Assembly: GCA_964030475.1 (NCBI GenBank)
Contig: CAXIPT010000009.1
Coordinates: forward strand, 3,090,223-3,154,222
Reading direction: 5' to 3'
Length of the DNA: 64,000 nucleotides
DNA from: Tethya wilhelma
Lineage: Eukaryota > Porifera > Demospongiae > Tethyida > Tethyidae
The notes under the pieces are model-generated. The model was not told where the DNA came from and did not search any database. It worked only from the letters and a program-made list of their open reading frames with translations. A program made the position numbers and the translations under genes. Below, one piece after another: positions 12,466 through 23,100 of this stretch; position 1 is the first letter of the stretch; each line of letters opens with the position of its first letter.

Positions 12466-14277
12466 TTACTCTATAGAGCATTTGGTGACTCGAAACTTTA
12501 GGCGATTATTTCTTGTAAAACTTTCGCCAGGTTTGTTCCAAACCATTTCATTACTGATGTGGTTTGAGTACCAGGTTGTGTTAAATAGAGGACTCTTCCT
12601 TTCTAGATGGTTAGCTCCAACTTGATTTATAAGTGTGACAACTATCTCGCCTTTTTGAATACCCTTAAGTATGCATGTGAATTCACCTCTTGCTAAGAAT
12701 GCTTGTACTGAAATACTTAGTGGTTGAATGCTTACTGATAGGTATACCTTGTAACCGTGTAAGTGACTGTAAAATGGTGTAGAATACCATTTGTTATTAG
12801 CTTGTCCAGTACGTTCTACATACTTGTCAACTGTAAACTCAAAATATTTTAGCGGTTCCATTCCAATGTATGGTAAAATGCTCTTTTGTTTCACTCCCAT
12901 CTCTTTCACTTCTCTCTCCATATTGTGTTTGAGGGTTTCCCTTTCCCTAGATAGTTTAGCTTCAGCAGCTTTTATCTCCTCCTGCAGTTTCTCTTTTTCA
13001 TCTTTCACCAACTTCTCTAGTCTTTGCTTTAACTCATTGATCTCTCGATTTAGCGATTCTGACGTATCTTTGAGTGACTTGCTAAGCTTCTCGTCCAAAG
13101 CTCTCAAATCAGCTTTAACACCATTTGTGGCAGTTATACGATCTCTTTCAAGCTTTGTTCTTGCATCTGTTGTTTCTTTTCGAAGTGTCTTTACAGATTC
13201 CTTAAGTTCTTCTTTCATTTTTTCATCCCCAGTAGTCATATCTTTCTTGAGTGTCTTATGAGCGGTTTCAACTTCGCTTCTTAGTTTCACTTCCATTGCT
13301 TTGAGATCTACTTGTAACTTTTCACTTATAGTTTTAATTTCTTTTGTTAGCCTGTCATCTACTTGTTCAAGATCTGTTTTGGATTTATTTGAAGCAGTTT
13401 CATGCTCTTTTCTCAACTTTGCTTCAGTTGTTTTCAGGCTCTGCTCAAGTGCTGTAAGGCGTTGTTTTAAATCCTTATTCTCTCGCTTGAGATCTTTGAA
13501 CTGCTGTTCATTATTTATTTCAGCCTTTTTTTGTTTGGAAGCTATCATTTGCAAATGGGAAACAAGCTCTTTCGTTAAATGCCCGGGAACATCTTTGCGC
13601 GGTTTTGAAACTTGACAGCCAGCATAATGAAAGTCACATTTTATGACTGTTAAAGGACACTCATCCTTCACATGAGCATCGACATTTTGACGTTGTGGTT
13701 TTTTGCCACAATTTTTAGGACAATCAACAGGTTTGAATGCACAGACGGCCCAATGCTTGTTGACTATGTCGTGATAAGTTGTTTTGTGATGGATACAGAA
13801 TTCACAGCTAAATGGTCGTTGTTGACATTCCTCTACTTGATGCTTACGTATGTCATTGCGTTTAAATTGGACGTTACAGTAAACACAGCTTACTTCAGTG
13901 AAACCACAGCCATTCAGCTGTTGGTCTTGAGTAGGATTCTCGTTGAGATGCTTAGGATAATCGCCAAGTGAGCCTTTCCATGCGCATCCACTCTTTATGT
14001 GAAAGCATTGTACAGATAGACCGTTCAAAGCACGTTGCATTCCTTTGTTATGAAAGACAGTAAAGTTTTGTTCATTACAGGTTGAACAAGGTTTCTTTTC
14101 ATTGAGGACCCTATTGATGCACCTTTTGCAATAGTTGTATCCACAACAAGATGTTTGGTGCGGCTCTCGTAGTATATTCAAACAAATGGGACAGTTGGGT
14201 TGGAACTCTTTCTGAGGAAGCTCAACGAATTCACAATCATATCCATCAACTCTTTCTTTATCTTGCGACCTACTCAT
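12466..14277 (-). CDS. RING / TRAF zinc-finger / coiled-coil / MATH-like protein, intronless
   Basis: One uninterrupted 603-residue frame starts at the ATG at 14277-14275. Residues about 29-67 form a C3HC4 RING (CPICLNIL, CCGYNYCKRCI, KPCSTC), usually an E3 ubiquitin ligase module. About 90-220 hold TRAF-type zinc fingers (HIKSGCAWKG, CVYCNVQFKR, CPKNCGKK, CDFHYAGCQ). About 230-470 are a long, highly charged coiled coil with repeated A/L-D-E-K-L type heptads. The C-terminal ~130 residues (IGMEPLKYFEFTV to FRVTKCSIE) sit where TRAFs carry a MATH domain and have a beta-rich look, including WYSTPFYSHLHGYKVY. The order matches TRAF adaptors, which link receptors to NF-kB and JNK signalling, but the coiled coil is longer than in classical TRAFs. 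Lack of introns suggests an old retrocopy or lineage-specific intron loss. Confidence 0.85.
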   Translation of the reverse strand: MSRSQDKERVDGYDCEFVELPQKEFQPNCPICLNILREPHQTSCCGYNYCKRCINRVLNEKKPCSTCNEQNFTVFHNKGMQRALNGLSVQCFHIKSGCAWKGSLGDYPKHLNENPTQDQQLNGCGFTEVSCVYCNVQFKRNDIRKHQVEECQQRPFSCEFCIHHKTTYHDIVNKHWAVCAFKPVDCPKNCGKKPQRQNVDAHVKDECPLTVIKCDFHYAGCQVSKPRKDVPGHLTKELVSHLQMIASKQKKAEINNEQQFKDLKRENKDLKQRLTALEQSLKTTEAKLRKEHETASNKSKTDLEQVDDRLTKEIKTISEKLQVDLKAMEVKLRSEVETAHKTLKKDMTTGDEKMKEELKESVKTLRKETTDARTKLERDRITATNGVKADLRALDEKLSKSLKDTSESLNREINELKQRLEKLVKDEKEKLQEEIKAAEAKLSRERETLKHNMEREVKEMGVKQKSILPYIGMEPLKYFEFTVDKYVERTGQANNKWYSTPFYSHLHGYKVYLSVSIQPLSISVQAFLARGEFTCILKGIQKGEIVVTLINQVGANHLERKSPLFNTTWYSNHISNEMVWNKPGESFTRNNRLKFRVTKCSIE

Positions 14278-15421
14278 GATCTTCTCTCTTGTTTAACTCT
14301 CGATAACGATTTTCGCTGGTATAGCTGACAACAGACCCGAGCACTTTAATTTTATAGAGAGCTGCAGGGTGGAATCGGAATTGAACAGCTAGATGGACCG
14401 TGCACCCGTGTAACGCCACACCCACTAGGCTGTCCATCTATGGATAGAATCTTGAAATCCGGGCCATTCGATATGCCATCATCAAGTTCGAGTCTGGCAA
14501 ATTGAGTTGATCTTGGCAATTTCATTCCAATAATCCAGTCCCCCAGCCCGGCAGGGGATTTTACCAGGGAGAACACCAGGGGAAAAACTGCTAGGTCTGC
14601 AGCCAGTGTGGTGGAATGATCTGATTGGACGCAGAGAATTACATACTTTATGGACATAAGCAGCAGCAAGGGAATATAGCTATATATTTCACTATAATTA
14701 GATATATGTGTATAATACTTAGACTTAAGGTCTGAGTATTAATGCTTGTACTAACGCTATAATAGAATCTAGATGCCGATCACATTCTCGTGACGTCAAA
14801 CGTCACGCAAGCTATATAGCTAGCGCTATCAGTAGCGCTAAAGCTAGATGTACAACTGTACGCATGCGCAATTACCTTATGGCCATATTAGCGCGAATAA
14901 GAATAATTAATATCCTCTGCCACCTAGGTGAGCTCAAAGTGAGTCTGTACAGGAAAAATTGAATTTGACAGGGCTGTATAAAGTCCATTTTTCTTCCCTG
15001 GTGGAGAGGAGAGAGAGGCAGTGAGGTATGTGAGCTTGTAGGGTGTTTGTGTGTCTTGAATATCATGTTTAGTTTTTGACTGGGTGGGACTCAGTTTTCC
15101 TGTTTACCTGTTATGCATTTTGTGAGAGAATGTGGTTGTGAAAAGTGTATACATAGTATAAAAAGCCTTCTACAGACTTGATGAGCAGTTTTTTGCTTTT
15201 TCTCAACATACATTTTTTCGTTCATCTGTTGTCTTTCAAGCCGCCTGGTTGTTGTTCCCTGTGAGTGAGTGGCAATGGCAGAAAAATCCATTTTAGAGAG
15301 CTACTAAATTTGACCTTTGACCCTTTTGAGCAATAATCAGCCATTTTGAGACCAAATCCTCTCGGCTTTGAGATAGTATCATGAGTTTCTATGAGCCTAT
15401 GAATATCATTACTGTTTTAGT
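14278..15421. other. divergent intergenic region; no first exon found for glucosylceramidase copy 2
   Basis: Between the RING/TRAF-like gene and glucosylceramidase copy 2 I find no counterpart of the signal-peptide exon that copy 1 carries at 4900-4695. A short imperfect palindrome around GCTAGCGCTATCAGTAGCGC lies near 14819-14840. Both promoters presumably lie here. Confidence 0.5.
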
Positions 15422-17204
15422 GTGATCCCCGCCCACTCAAAAACCTCTAACCTTAATGAGGAAATTTTTGTTATTGTTCACAGGTCCACAACCTACCAGA
15501 CTATTATTGGATTTGGTGGTGCATTCACAGATGCTGCATCGTATGTCTTTTCAAAGCTCAATCCCACTCTACAGACTCAAGTGTTGAATATGTACTTCTC
15601 CCAGGACGGACTGCGATACAACATGGCCAGACTCCCAATGGGATCTTGTGACTTCTCAGAAAAGAACTACAACTATGCCAACACAAGCGGAGATACAAAC
15701 CTCACAAAATTTTCTATCGATCACGATAAAGACCGTATCATACCGTTCATCAAGCGATCAATTGCTACGATCAACGATTCAAAAGGTGACGATTTGTGGA
15801 TTATCAGCTCTCCATGGAGTCCTCCAAAATGGATAAAAAATAACGACAGTCCTTATTGTCCTTTTGGTTGTCTTGGTTGCACCGTGAAGGAGAAGTATAA
15901 AGAAACATGGGCTCTTTACTTCTCCAAGTTTGTTTCAGCCTATAACGAACAGGGTATCCCCATTTGGGGGGTTACAGTTCAGAATGAACCAGGGGCTTGT
16001 CCGTTAGATTATGAAGGTCTTCATTTTACGCCAAAAACTGAAAGGGATTTCATAAAAGAACATCTCGGTCCACGGTTGAAGAAGGACCATCCTGATTTGA
16101 AGATCCTCATCTACGATCACAACAAAGACCACGTGGTGAAATGGGCACAGACCATCTACTCTGACTCTGAAGCTGCTCAGTACGTGTGGGGCACTGCCAT
16201 TCACTGGTACACTGGAGACCAGTTTGAGAACGTAAACACAACCCATAACATGTTTCCCCACATCCCCATCCTAGCCACTGAAGCAACCGAAGTCCGAGAG
16301 AAGGACCCAACGAACCCAGTCTGGGAGAAAGGGGAGCACTATGCTCACGATATCATGGGTGACATCAACAACTGGGTAGTCGGCTTTATCGACTGGAATC
16401 TCATTCTGGACATGCTGGGTGGACCTGACCATGCTGGGCCTAGTGAATGCGAAGGAATTATCAAGTGTGGTAGCGATGGAATGATACTTGCTGATGCTGA
16501 CAAACAGATAATCTACCCACAAGTGTTTTATTACTATGTTGGTCACATCAGGTGAGCAGTGCTATAGCTGTGCATGCTGACTGTGGTTTCATTCATGTGG
16601 TAGACCAGTCTTTGTTCTTATGAAATTAAATCTTTACCATGTAACTTCATGCATGCACACTGGTGACCTGTCTATAGCTATAAATCAGACTACCATATAG
16701 TGGGAATGTTTTGCCGGGTTTAACTTTCACGTTTTTTGTGGATCACGATCCATCTGTGAAAATTTTTATCTGCAAAATTTTTCATTATGTATCATAATAT
16801 TATTATACATAATATGGGCTCGCACAGCTCATTCACAAAAGTTAAACTGCAAAAATGTTCTACTGGAAACATCCGTGAAAGTTTGACACCGCAAAGCTTT
16901 CCCACTATACAGTATGTTTTTTCATGTTTAGATATTTTTGTTTTCCTAGTTTCTATGATTAATTACTAATTATTATTGCAGTAAGTTTGTCCCTCGTGGA
17001 TCTGTGAGGATCTCCAACCTGGTGGTGAAGTCGTCCCTGGAGTGTGTTGCCTTTCTCACTCCTCTTCAAGATGTGGTAGTGGTGGTCATGAACAGAGGAG
17101 ATGACTCTGTCACCTTCAAGCTCCTTGATGACAATGGAGGCAAGATGCAAGCTCTCAAGGTCACAGCCCTCCCTCACTCCATACAGACTTTTATTTATAA
17201 GTAA
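15422..17204 (+). CDS. glucosylceramidase (GH30), copy 2, signal-peptide exon missing
   Basis: Exons 15484-16551 and 16982-17204 correspond to exons 2 and 3 of copy 1 and share its splice positions. No equivalent of exon 1 is visible upstream. The frame can be extended through the acceptor to an ATG at 15422 (MIPAHSKTSNLNEEIF), giving 450 residues without a signal peptide. Catalytic glutamates are kept in VTVQNEP and ILATEATE. The last exon is almost identical to copy 1, while stretches around the cysteine-rich loop (YCPFGCLGC versus YCHDCSTC) and after NEP differ much more. It could be a cytosolic or mis-sorted isoform, a gene using an undetected distant exon, or a young pseudogene; the intact frame favours function or very recent origin. 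It points away from copy 1. Confidence 0.8.
16695..16909. mobile_element. MITE-like element with TATAGTGGGAA termini in glucosylceramidase copy 2 intron
   Basis: The left end reads TATAGTGGGAATGTTTTGC and the right end gives TATAGTGGGAAAGCTTTGC when reverse-complemented. The interior is AT-rich with paired short repeats around AAAATTT. It has no coding capacity. Copy 1 of the enzyme lacks it in this intron, so it arrived after duplication or was lost there. Confidence 0.7.
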
Positions 17205-17460
17205 AATGATGAGTAGAGTATCAAATATGCTAACTTTCTGTCTTATAGATATTGATCAGCAGTCTTTATGAATTTGGATTGTGATTATATACCTTTATTG
17301 GGATGAAGTGTATATACAGTTAGAAAGTCAATGCTACAAAAATAATGTTAGCTAAAGATCAAGTTTGCAATTCACAAAAAAAATCAAGTGCACAAAAGAA
17401 TAATAGGTTAAATTATTATAAATGTTGAAAGGAAATGTCCAATTTAAGAGACAAATGTAG
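17205..17460. other. convergent spacer, no gene seen
   Basis: This short AT-rich tail-to-tail spacer lies between glucosylceramidase copy 2 (plus) and the deaminase-like gene (minus). No feature is visible. Confidence 0.5.
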
Positions 17461-18098
17461 TTAAACGAGCTCAAGAGGTGGGCACCAACTCATTATGTGT
17501 GAGGAGGTGCTCGTGTTGTGTATGTACTCCAACAGATGCTTTACAGTACTCTCTGCATCGATGAAACCTTGATTTTCTAGAGCAGTTGTGATGGGATCTT
17601 GGCAAGTCGTGCTTAAATTTCCACGAAACTCCTCCCAGTCCCAAACCTCCAACTTGAACCCTTCGTGCACCATTCTAGCCATGCACTTGAAAGATTCCAC
17701 AGTTTCGTTGAGTGTCGCACCCACGGTAACATTTGCAAAATAAATTGTTGGTTTATCTTCGGAATCCTTTCGCTCATATTGACTCATAATAAGCTTAGCG
17801 CACCTGGGACAAGGGGTATTGGTCATCCATATTTCGTCTGGCATGTTTGTAAGACGGTAATAATCGAAAAATATTTGAAGACCAAATTCTTGACTGCTGT
17901 CTGAGACAAGATTTAAACCATAGTAGGCGGCAATGTAGTGCTTGTTGGTGGGGAGTTCCAAGTCAAACACTTGGTACATGGCATCGATGATTTCTAGGAG
18001 GTCTCCCGACGTCATTGATCTCACTTGGTTGCCATCTGTTAGCGCTCCACTGTCAAAACAAACATTGTTGGAGTTACCTGGTTGAGAATTCTCTGTAG

Positions 18099-18144
<46 letters not shown>

Positions 18145-19081
18145 AGGTGATGCTTAAAACATAAAATGCATGATATTTTATGATGTTCTATGACCTTTTG
18201 TGACGTTTTTTTTGTTTCTAGTGCAATCTGGGTACAACGTCCAGATATTAGATCCAAGTATACGTATATTGTGCATTTGTCAACAAAAATCGTCACAAAA
18301 CGTCACGCATTTTATTTTCGGTAACAAAACAGTGCTTATATAGTTATTATAGTATTTGATTGTGTTTGATGAAACTAGCTTGAATAATTTACGTAAGTTA
18401 TTGTGTTTGTATGAAAAACTTCAATTTATGGAGGTGCATGCCATGATGCAGGTATACAGTGCTCTGCAAAACCAAATTACTATAATTCTAAGCCACAATG
18501 CATGGTTTGTTTTGCTTGCTGGTTGACATGCGTACCACAGATCGAGATAACGACTCATATATACCCATCCTAAAATTTATGTACCTGAAAGTACTTTGAG
18601 AAAATTTTTAGGGGGGACACATGGTAGATTGAACATAGGGTATGAGATAGTTTTACCTACAATCACTAATATAAGTCTAGCAATAATACTTCAATAATGA
18701 AAAGGGCTTACTTTTATTACTAGAAGTTGGTTCTTCGTCTACAGGAACTATGTCTCTTCCCATGAGTTTAGCGATCTCCAAAATGTGTAGTAATTCGGCC
18801 TTCTTTCGTTCTTCATCGGTGTACTCGTGGTACGGCTTGCTAACACTCTCATGCTCAGCATAGAGGCGCTCACGTCCCTCGGCGTATGCATTACCCTCCT
18901 GATTCACTGGATTTGGATTTGTGTCACTCTCAGATTGGACCTCTTGTTGCAGAGCCATCTCATAGAGGACCCTCAGTCGATCTGCTTCTTTCTTAAGCTC
19001 CTCTATTGGATAGCCACTTGTGGATGGGCTAAGAACCAGTATAAGAGCCCCCACAACACAGAGAAATTTTTGTCCCAACAT
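17461..19081 (-). CDS. secreted AID/APOBEC-like deaminase-fold protein without the HxE motif
   Basis: Exon 1 (19081-18712) and exon 2 (18035-17461) join in phase 1 across a GTAAGC donor and a CTAACAG acceptor, giving 314 residues. The start yields a signal peptide (FLCVVGALILVLSPSTSG), followed by a charged helical region. The C-terminal ~180 residues carry the zinc-binding PCxxC half of the cytidine deaminase fold (IWMTNTPCPRCAKLIM). The strand-helix pattern expected after it also follows: TIYFANVTVG, then SFKCMARMVHEGFKLEVWDW and EEF, as in AID/APOBEC proteins. The preceding helix, where the zinc-binding His and proton-shuttling Glu (HxE) should sit, reads GLQIFFDYYRL and has neither. Secreted relatives of AID/APOBEC are known in animals; here catalysis looks lost, so a binding role is possible. 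A minus-strand 5' UTR exon may lie at about 19376 upward (donor CTAG|GTAAGG). Confidence 0.65.
18095..18140. repeat. (GT)n microsatellite in the deaminase-like gene intron
   Basis: About 23 GT units run uninterrupted within the single coding intron. Confidence 0.9.
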
Positions 19082-20192
19082 TCCACCTGTGGAAAGTTAG
19101 CAGAACAAATGGTGAAATAATAATATCAAGAGACTATAGAGTGCATGTAGCTGTACATGAACTCGATCCATGATGCCATGCAGTGACTGATATAATTTAT
19201 ACAGCCTGCATGCTGGCAGTACTTTATTTTCAATTGCTGATTCATGTCACAGTGCATGCAAGCAAGCTAGCTACAATAGGCCTTTATATAGCAACTTTCC
19301 ACATGTGTACAAATTATGTCATACATGCATGCACATACATGCACACACTCAGATCTGATAAGCAGCAACCTTACCTAGAGCTGTTCTTACAGAAGCTGCT
19401 GTTAATTGACTCGTCTCCCTGCTCGTCTTTTAGTTGTGTCTGTCACTCCCTAGCAAATTCTTCTCTTTGCATGAGAGACTTGCCAATCATAGCTACTTAT
19501 ACCAAGTGTCTGGTGTCAAGGAAGCTTGCACCGCGGGGGCCAGCGCTGAATACGGCTTCCGGAGGTCACACAACCTTCGGAGCAAAACCACAAGCCATTC
19601 AAGAGCCCTCGTCTAGAGTGGTAGTCAATTGGATTAGAAAGCCACAAATTACTATAGCGTTACACACAACATAAACGAACATATTGCCGTGCACTGTATA
19701 CACCTGTTGAAGTACAATAGGTGAGGAAGGAAGACGCACAAAGTCATACATGTCTGTGACATTCAACTCCAGAGCTGCAGCCCATCACCAAGTGCTGGTG
19801 CAAGAACAAGGTCATGTATGCATACATATACATACACTGCATGCATGCACGATCAACCACGCAAGACTATCCTTATTAAGTTAAAAAGATCCTTAGGTAC
19901 TTTCACCCAACATTTTTGTGCTTATACATGACTTTGTGTGCACATAAACGTCAAATTTTTGCGTCAACAATTTGACAAAAAAGGTACAAAGCCACAAACT
20001 TGTAGACAAAGGGTAGAAAAGTAGATTTGAGACATTCATGCATGAAACTATAATGCACAGGCTTGAAAGTAACAAAGAAATTAACACAAAATCACAATCA
20101 TATCATTTTTATTTCTTCCCTGAGGTCAGAAAAACACTGAAGTATTAAAGAGCACATTTAATAATATTAGTATTTAGCTATATAATAATACT
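19082..20192. other. upstream region of the deaminase-like gene; no other gene seen
   Basis: An acceptor (TTTCCACAG) lies just before the deaminase-like start codon, so at least one 5' UTR exon is upstream on the minus strand. A donor at about 19376 is a candidate. The plus-strand frame at 19183-19674 has no family features and is probably chance. The rest is AT-rich with scattered GCATGCATG motifs. Confidence 0.45.
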
Positions 20193-23100
20193 CTAAGAGG
20201 AATCCAGTGCATCTCTGATCATGTGCACCAGTCTGCGGTGACCAATATCCTCTAGAACTTCAATGAGTACCTTCCACGTAGGAGGCTGCTTACCCTCACC
20301 ATTCAACCATCTTGTCACGATAAGTCTGTTACTCTCCTCAGCGTTTCCCCTGGTTTGAGCATCAATAGAGCTAACTATATCACCGTATGTATCGTCCAGC
20401 AAAATAGTTCCAAATTTTCGCCAGTCTGTACCGATTTTTCTCAGGATGTTGATGGATTTGTCAGAGTCATATTTCTTCTCTGGTAATTTCAGGCTTGTTA
20501 GCTGAGGTAGAGTGGGTGCAGCTTCAATTGACAGGCCTTGTTTAGTGGTGACACCTTTAAGGGTTTGAGGTTTAGCATCTGTAGATCAGGGGCAAAGCAA
20601 CAGAGGCATCATGCACAATGCACAGGCACACAGGCATCTCATCCACCCACACACACATATCCACACCCACACAATTACACACTCACTCTCTTTCAATTGC
20701 ACTCAATCGTAAAATTCAACAGGAACATGGCCTCGTTCCCAGGCTCTCCCCTTCAACGTTTCACTCACAGAAAGGAAGAGGAAAGCCCAGGAACAAGGCT
20801 ACATGAACAGTCACATTTCATGCTTGTGCTTGTGCACTTACCCTCATCTCTTATCTTCTTGGATGGAAGCAAATCATACACCATTTTCGTGTTACCAGTA
20901 GCAACTATAGCAATAGCAGCAACAATACCGAAAATCAGTAACCCAGTGATGACAACGGTAGTGCATGAACATTTTATGCTGTTAGATCCAGTACCTATAA
21001 CAAAAGGAGATGCAAGAACAGAACAGAAAATTATGATGTGGAAATAGCACATTTGCGGTTGAAAATAGCCGAAGAAATATGGGTTAGTTAGCTGAAACTC
21101 TTTCAACAGTATTTATCACCATGGAAACAAATGATCCAGGTCTATTGAAACTGGTCTCAAAAAGGGGGAGCTATACGTACATAAACTTTCATTTCTTCCT
21201 TTCCTTCCAAGGACTAAGGGGTTATGTATACAACACAAACATCTCTCGTGGTTCACTTGAAACAGAAAACAGAGTGGTTGTGACCATATCAATAGATGAG
21301 TGGAAGTTTGAAGCATGGATGTAATAATTAGCAAGAGGAAGTTAGAACTTGGTAGTAACAGTGAGCCAATGTAGTATATCATAATAGTAGAGTGGAGTAC
21401 GTGCATGCAAATGTGGTTGCTTGAGGTACACTACATGTGTAGGAAGAAAATGCACAAAGTGGGATATGGATAGCCTCGTTCCCAGGCTCCTCCTTCGCGA
21501 ATATTTTGAGCCTGGGAACGAGGATATTTCAGTAGTAAGTGGGGTTTTAGTGAAATTATCAGTGTACATAGGAAACGGCTAACAAGGCCATAGAGCATAC
21601 CCACATTGCTTGTCCTGTGGTTTGAAGCATGCATGCAGTTAGGAAATTGGCACACTGAAATCATGACTATACTTAGTCCTGATAACATAGATAATTTCCT
21701 ATTAAGTGTACTTGCATGTTGTACAATCAATTTCAATATTAACGGACACATGTGGATGAAAACATAAGCAGTGAGGTAATAACTCGCGTACATGTAACTA
21801 TGGAAGACATTTTGCCAAAAACAGTAAAATTGGCTTCAAAAAAACTTCCTGTCAGAGCTTAATTCTGCTGATAAGTAATGTCTTGTTTGCCCTCAGACAA
21901 AATCTTTCAACTGTGTCCTCATCCAAACACACCAAAATATGGAAGTGAGTTCAGAGAGTAAGAAAGTGCTCAGCATTTTCAGGAGCACACACACAGCAAT
22001 GATATAGCTTGAAAGGGAAATAAACTAACAAAAAGGGAACTTTACGATGCTGAGGTGGCCCTCTTTCGAAATACCTATCGACTTTTAACCCTCCTTCTCA
22101 TTTCCTGTCCAGTCAGACAGCGGATGGACTGGAAGTGATTGAAGTAGAGGTAGAGTGACGGTGCAGGTTGTTATGAACACTTAGATATGCAGGTGTGACC
22201 ACATGCATTTGTATAAACAAGAACATACAAACATTGTGTTTGAGTTGATGGCTGCATGCGTACACGTGGAGACGATCAACGTGTGCAACCCATACACACA
22301 TACACACATACAGTTTAGCAGTTAAAAACATACACAGAATCCCACATGGTGTTGTACACAGAGGCAAGAGTGGTACACTGGTTATAGGCTGACCAGTTTC
22401 CACCCAGGAGAGTTCACAAGATAGCTAACACAGAAATAAGTAGACTCAGTTCTGACAGATAATGAATGGGAAACTGGGTATGAATCTGCACATGTAACAT
22501 GTAAGCTTGTTTTTGTAATGCTGAACAGTATATCTCTATCAACTTTAAAAAGGCTTTTAAAGAAGGGGGGGGGGGAGATAGGAAGATATCTTACAAGTAT
22601 GTACATACTCCTATTAGACCTACTTGGTGTTGTATTTGAATCTTGGTGTTCAGAATGAGTTTGGTTGTTTGAAACCCTCCCAGGAGCTGCAGTTCCTCTT
22701 GATCTGAGCTCAGAATCTTTAGGTTGAGGATCATAAAGTGTTCTCCTTCCAAAACCTTGGCTGCTAGAGGAGGCAGTCCTTCCATCATGATCAGTGGTCT
22801 GAAAGGCAGTAGCAGCTGTGGAGTATACACACATACACGTACAAAATGTATCATCAATATAGCCTTGTAAACCAGAAGCAGTGGCAGCTGTACACACATA
22901 CATACACACACACACAATGTAGCATTGATGTAGTCTTGCAAACCAGCACCCTCCCTATGTGCTTCTCCACTCTTACGTAGCAATTAGCAAAGCAGGTAAG
23001 GCCTAGCCTCCTTCCCAGGCTCCTCCCTCATGAATATTACCTTCGGATTTGGATTTTCGAAGGAAACATTCGTGAAGAAGGAGCCTGGGAAGGAGGCTAG

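Noticed and set aside
12791..13615. Plus-strand Ser/Leu/Phe-rich frames
   Set aside because: They are the antisense of the Lys/Glu-rich coiled coil of the minus-strand TRAF-like gene.
14352..14669. 105-residue minus-strand frame upstream of the RING/TRAF-like gene
   Set aside because: No family features, no splice context and ordinary composition; treated as chance.
18062..18100. A 13-base microexon in the deaminase-like gene
   Set aside because: It was considered to fix the phase, but the CTAACAG acceptor at 18036-18037 joins exons 1 and 2 directly in phase, so no microexon is needed.
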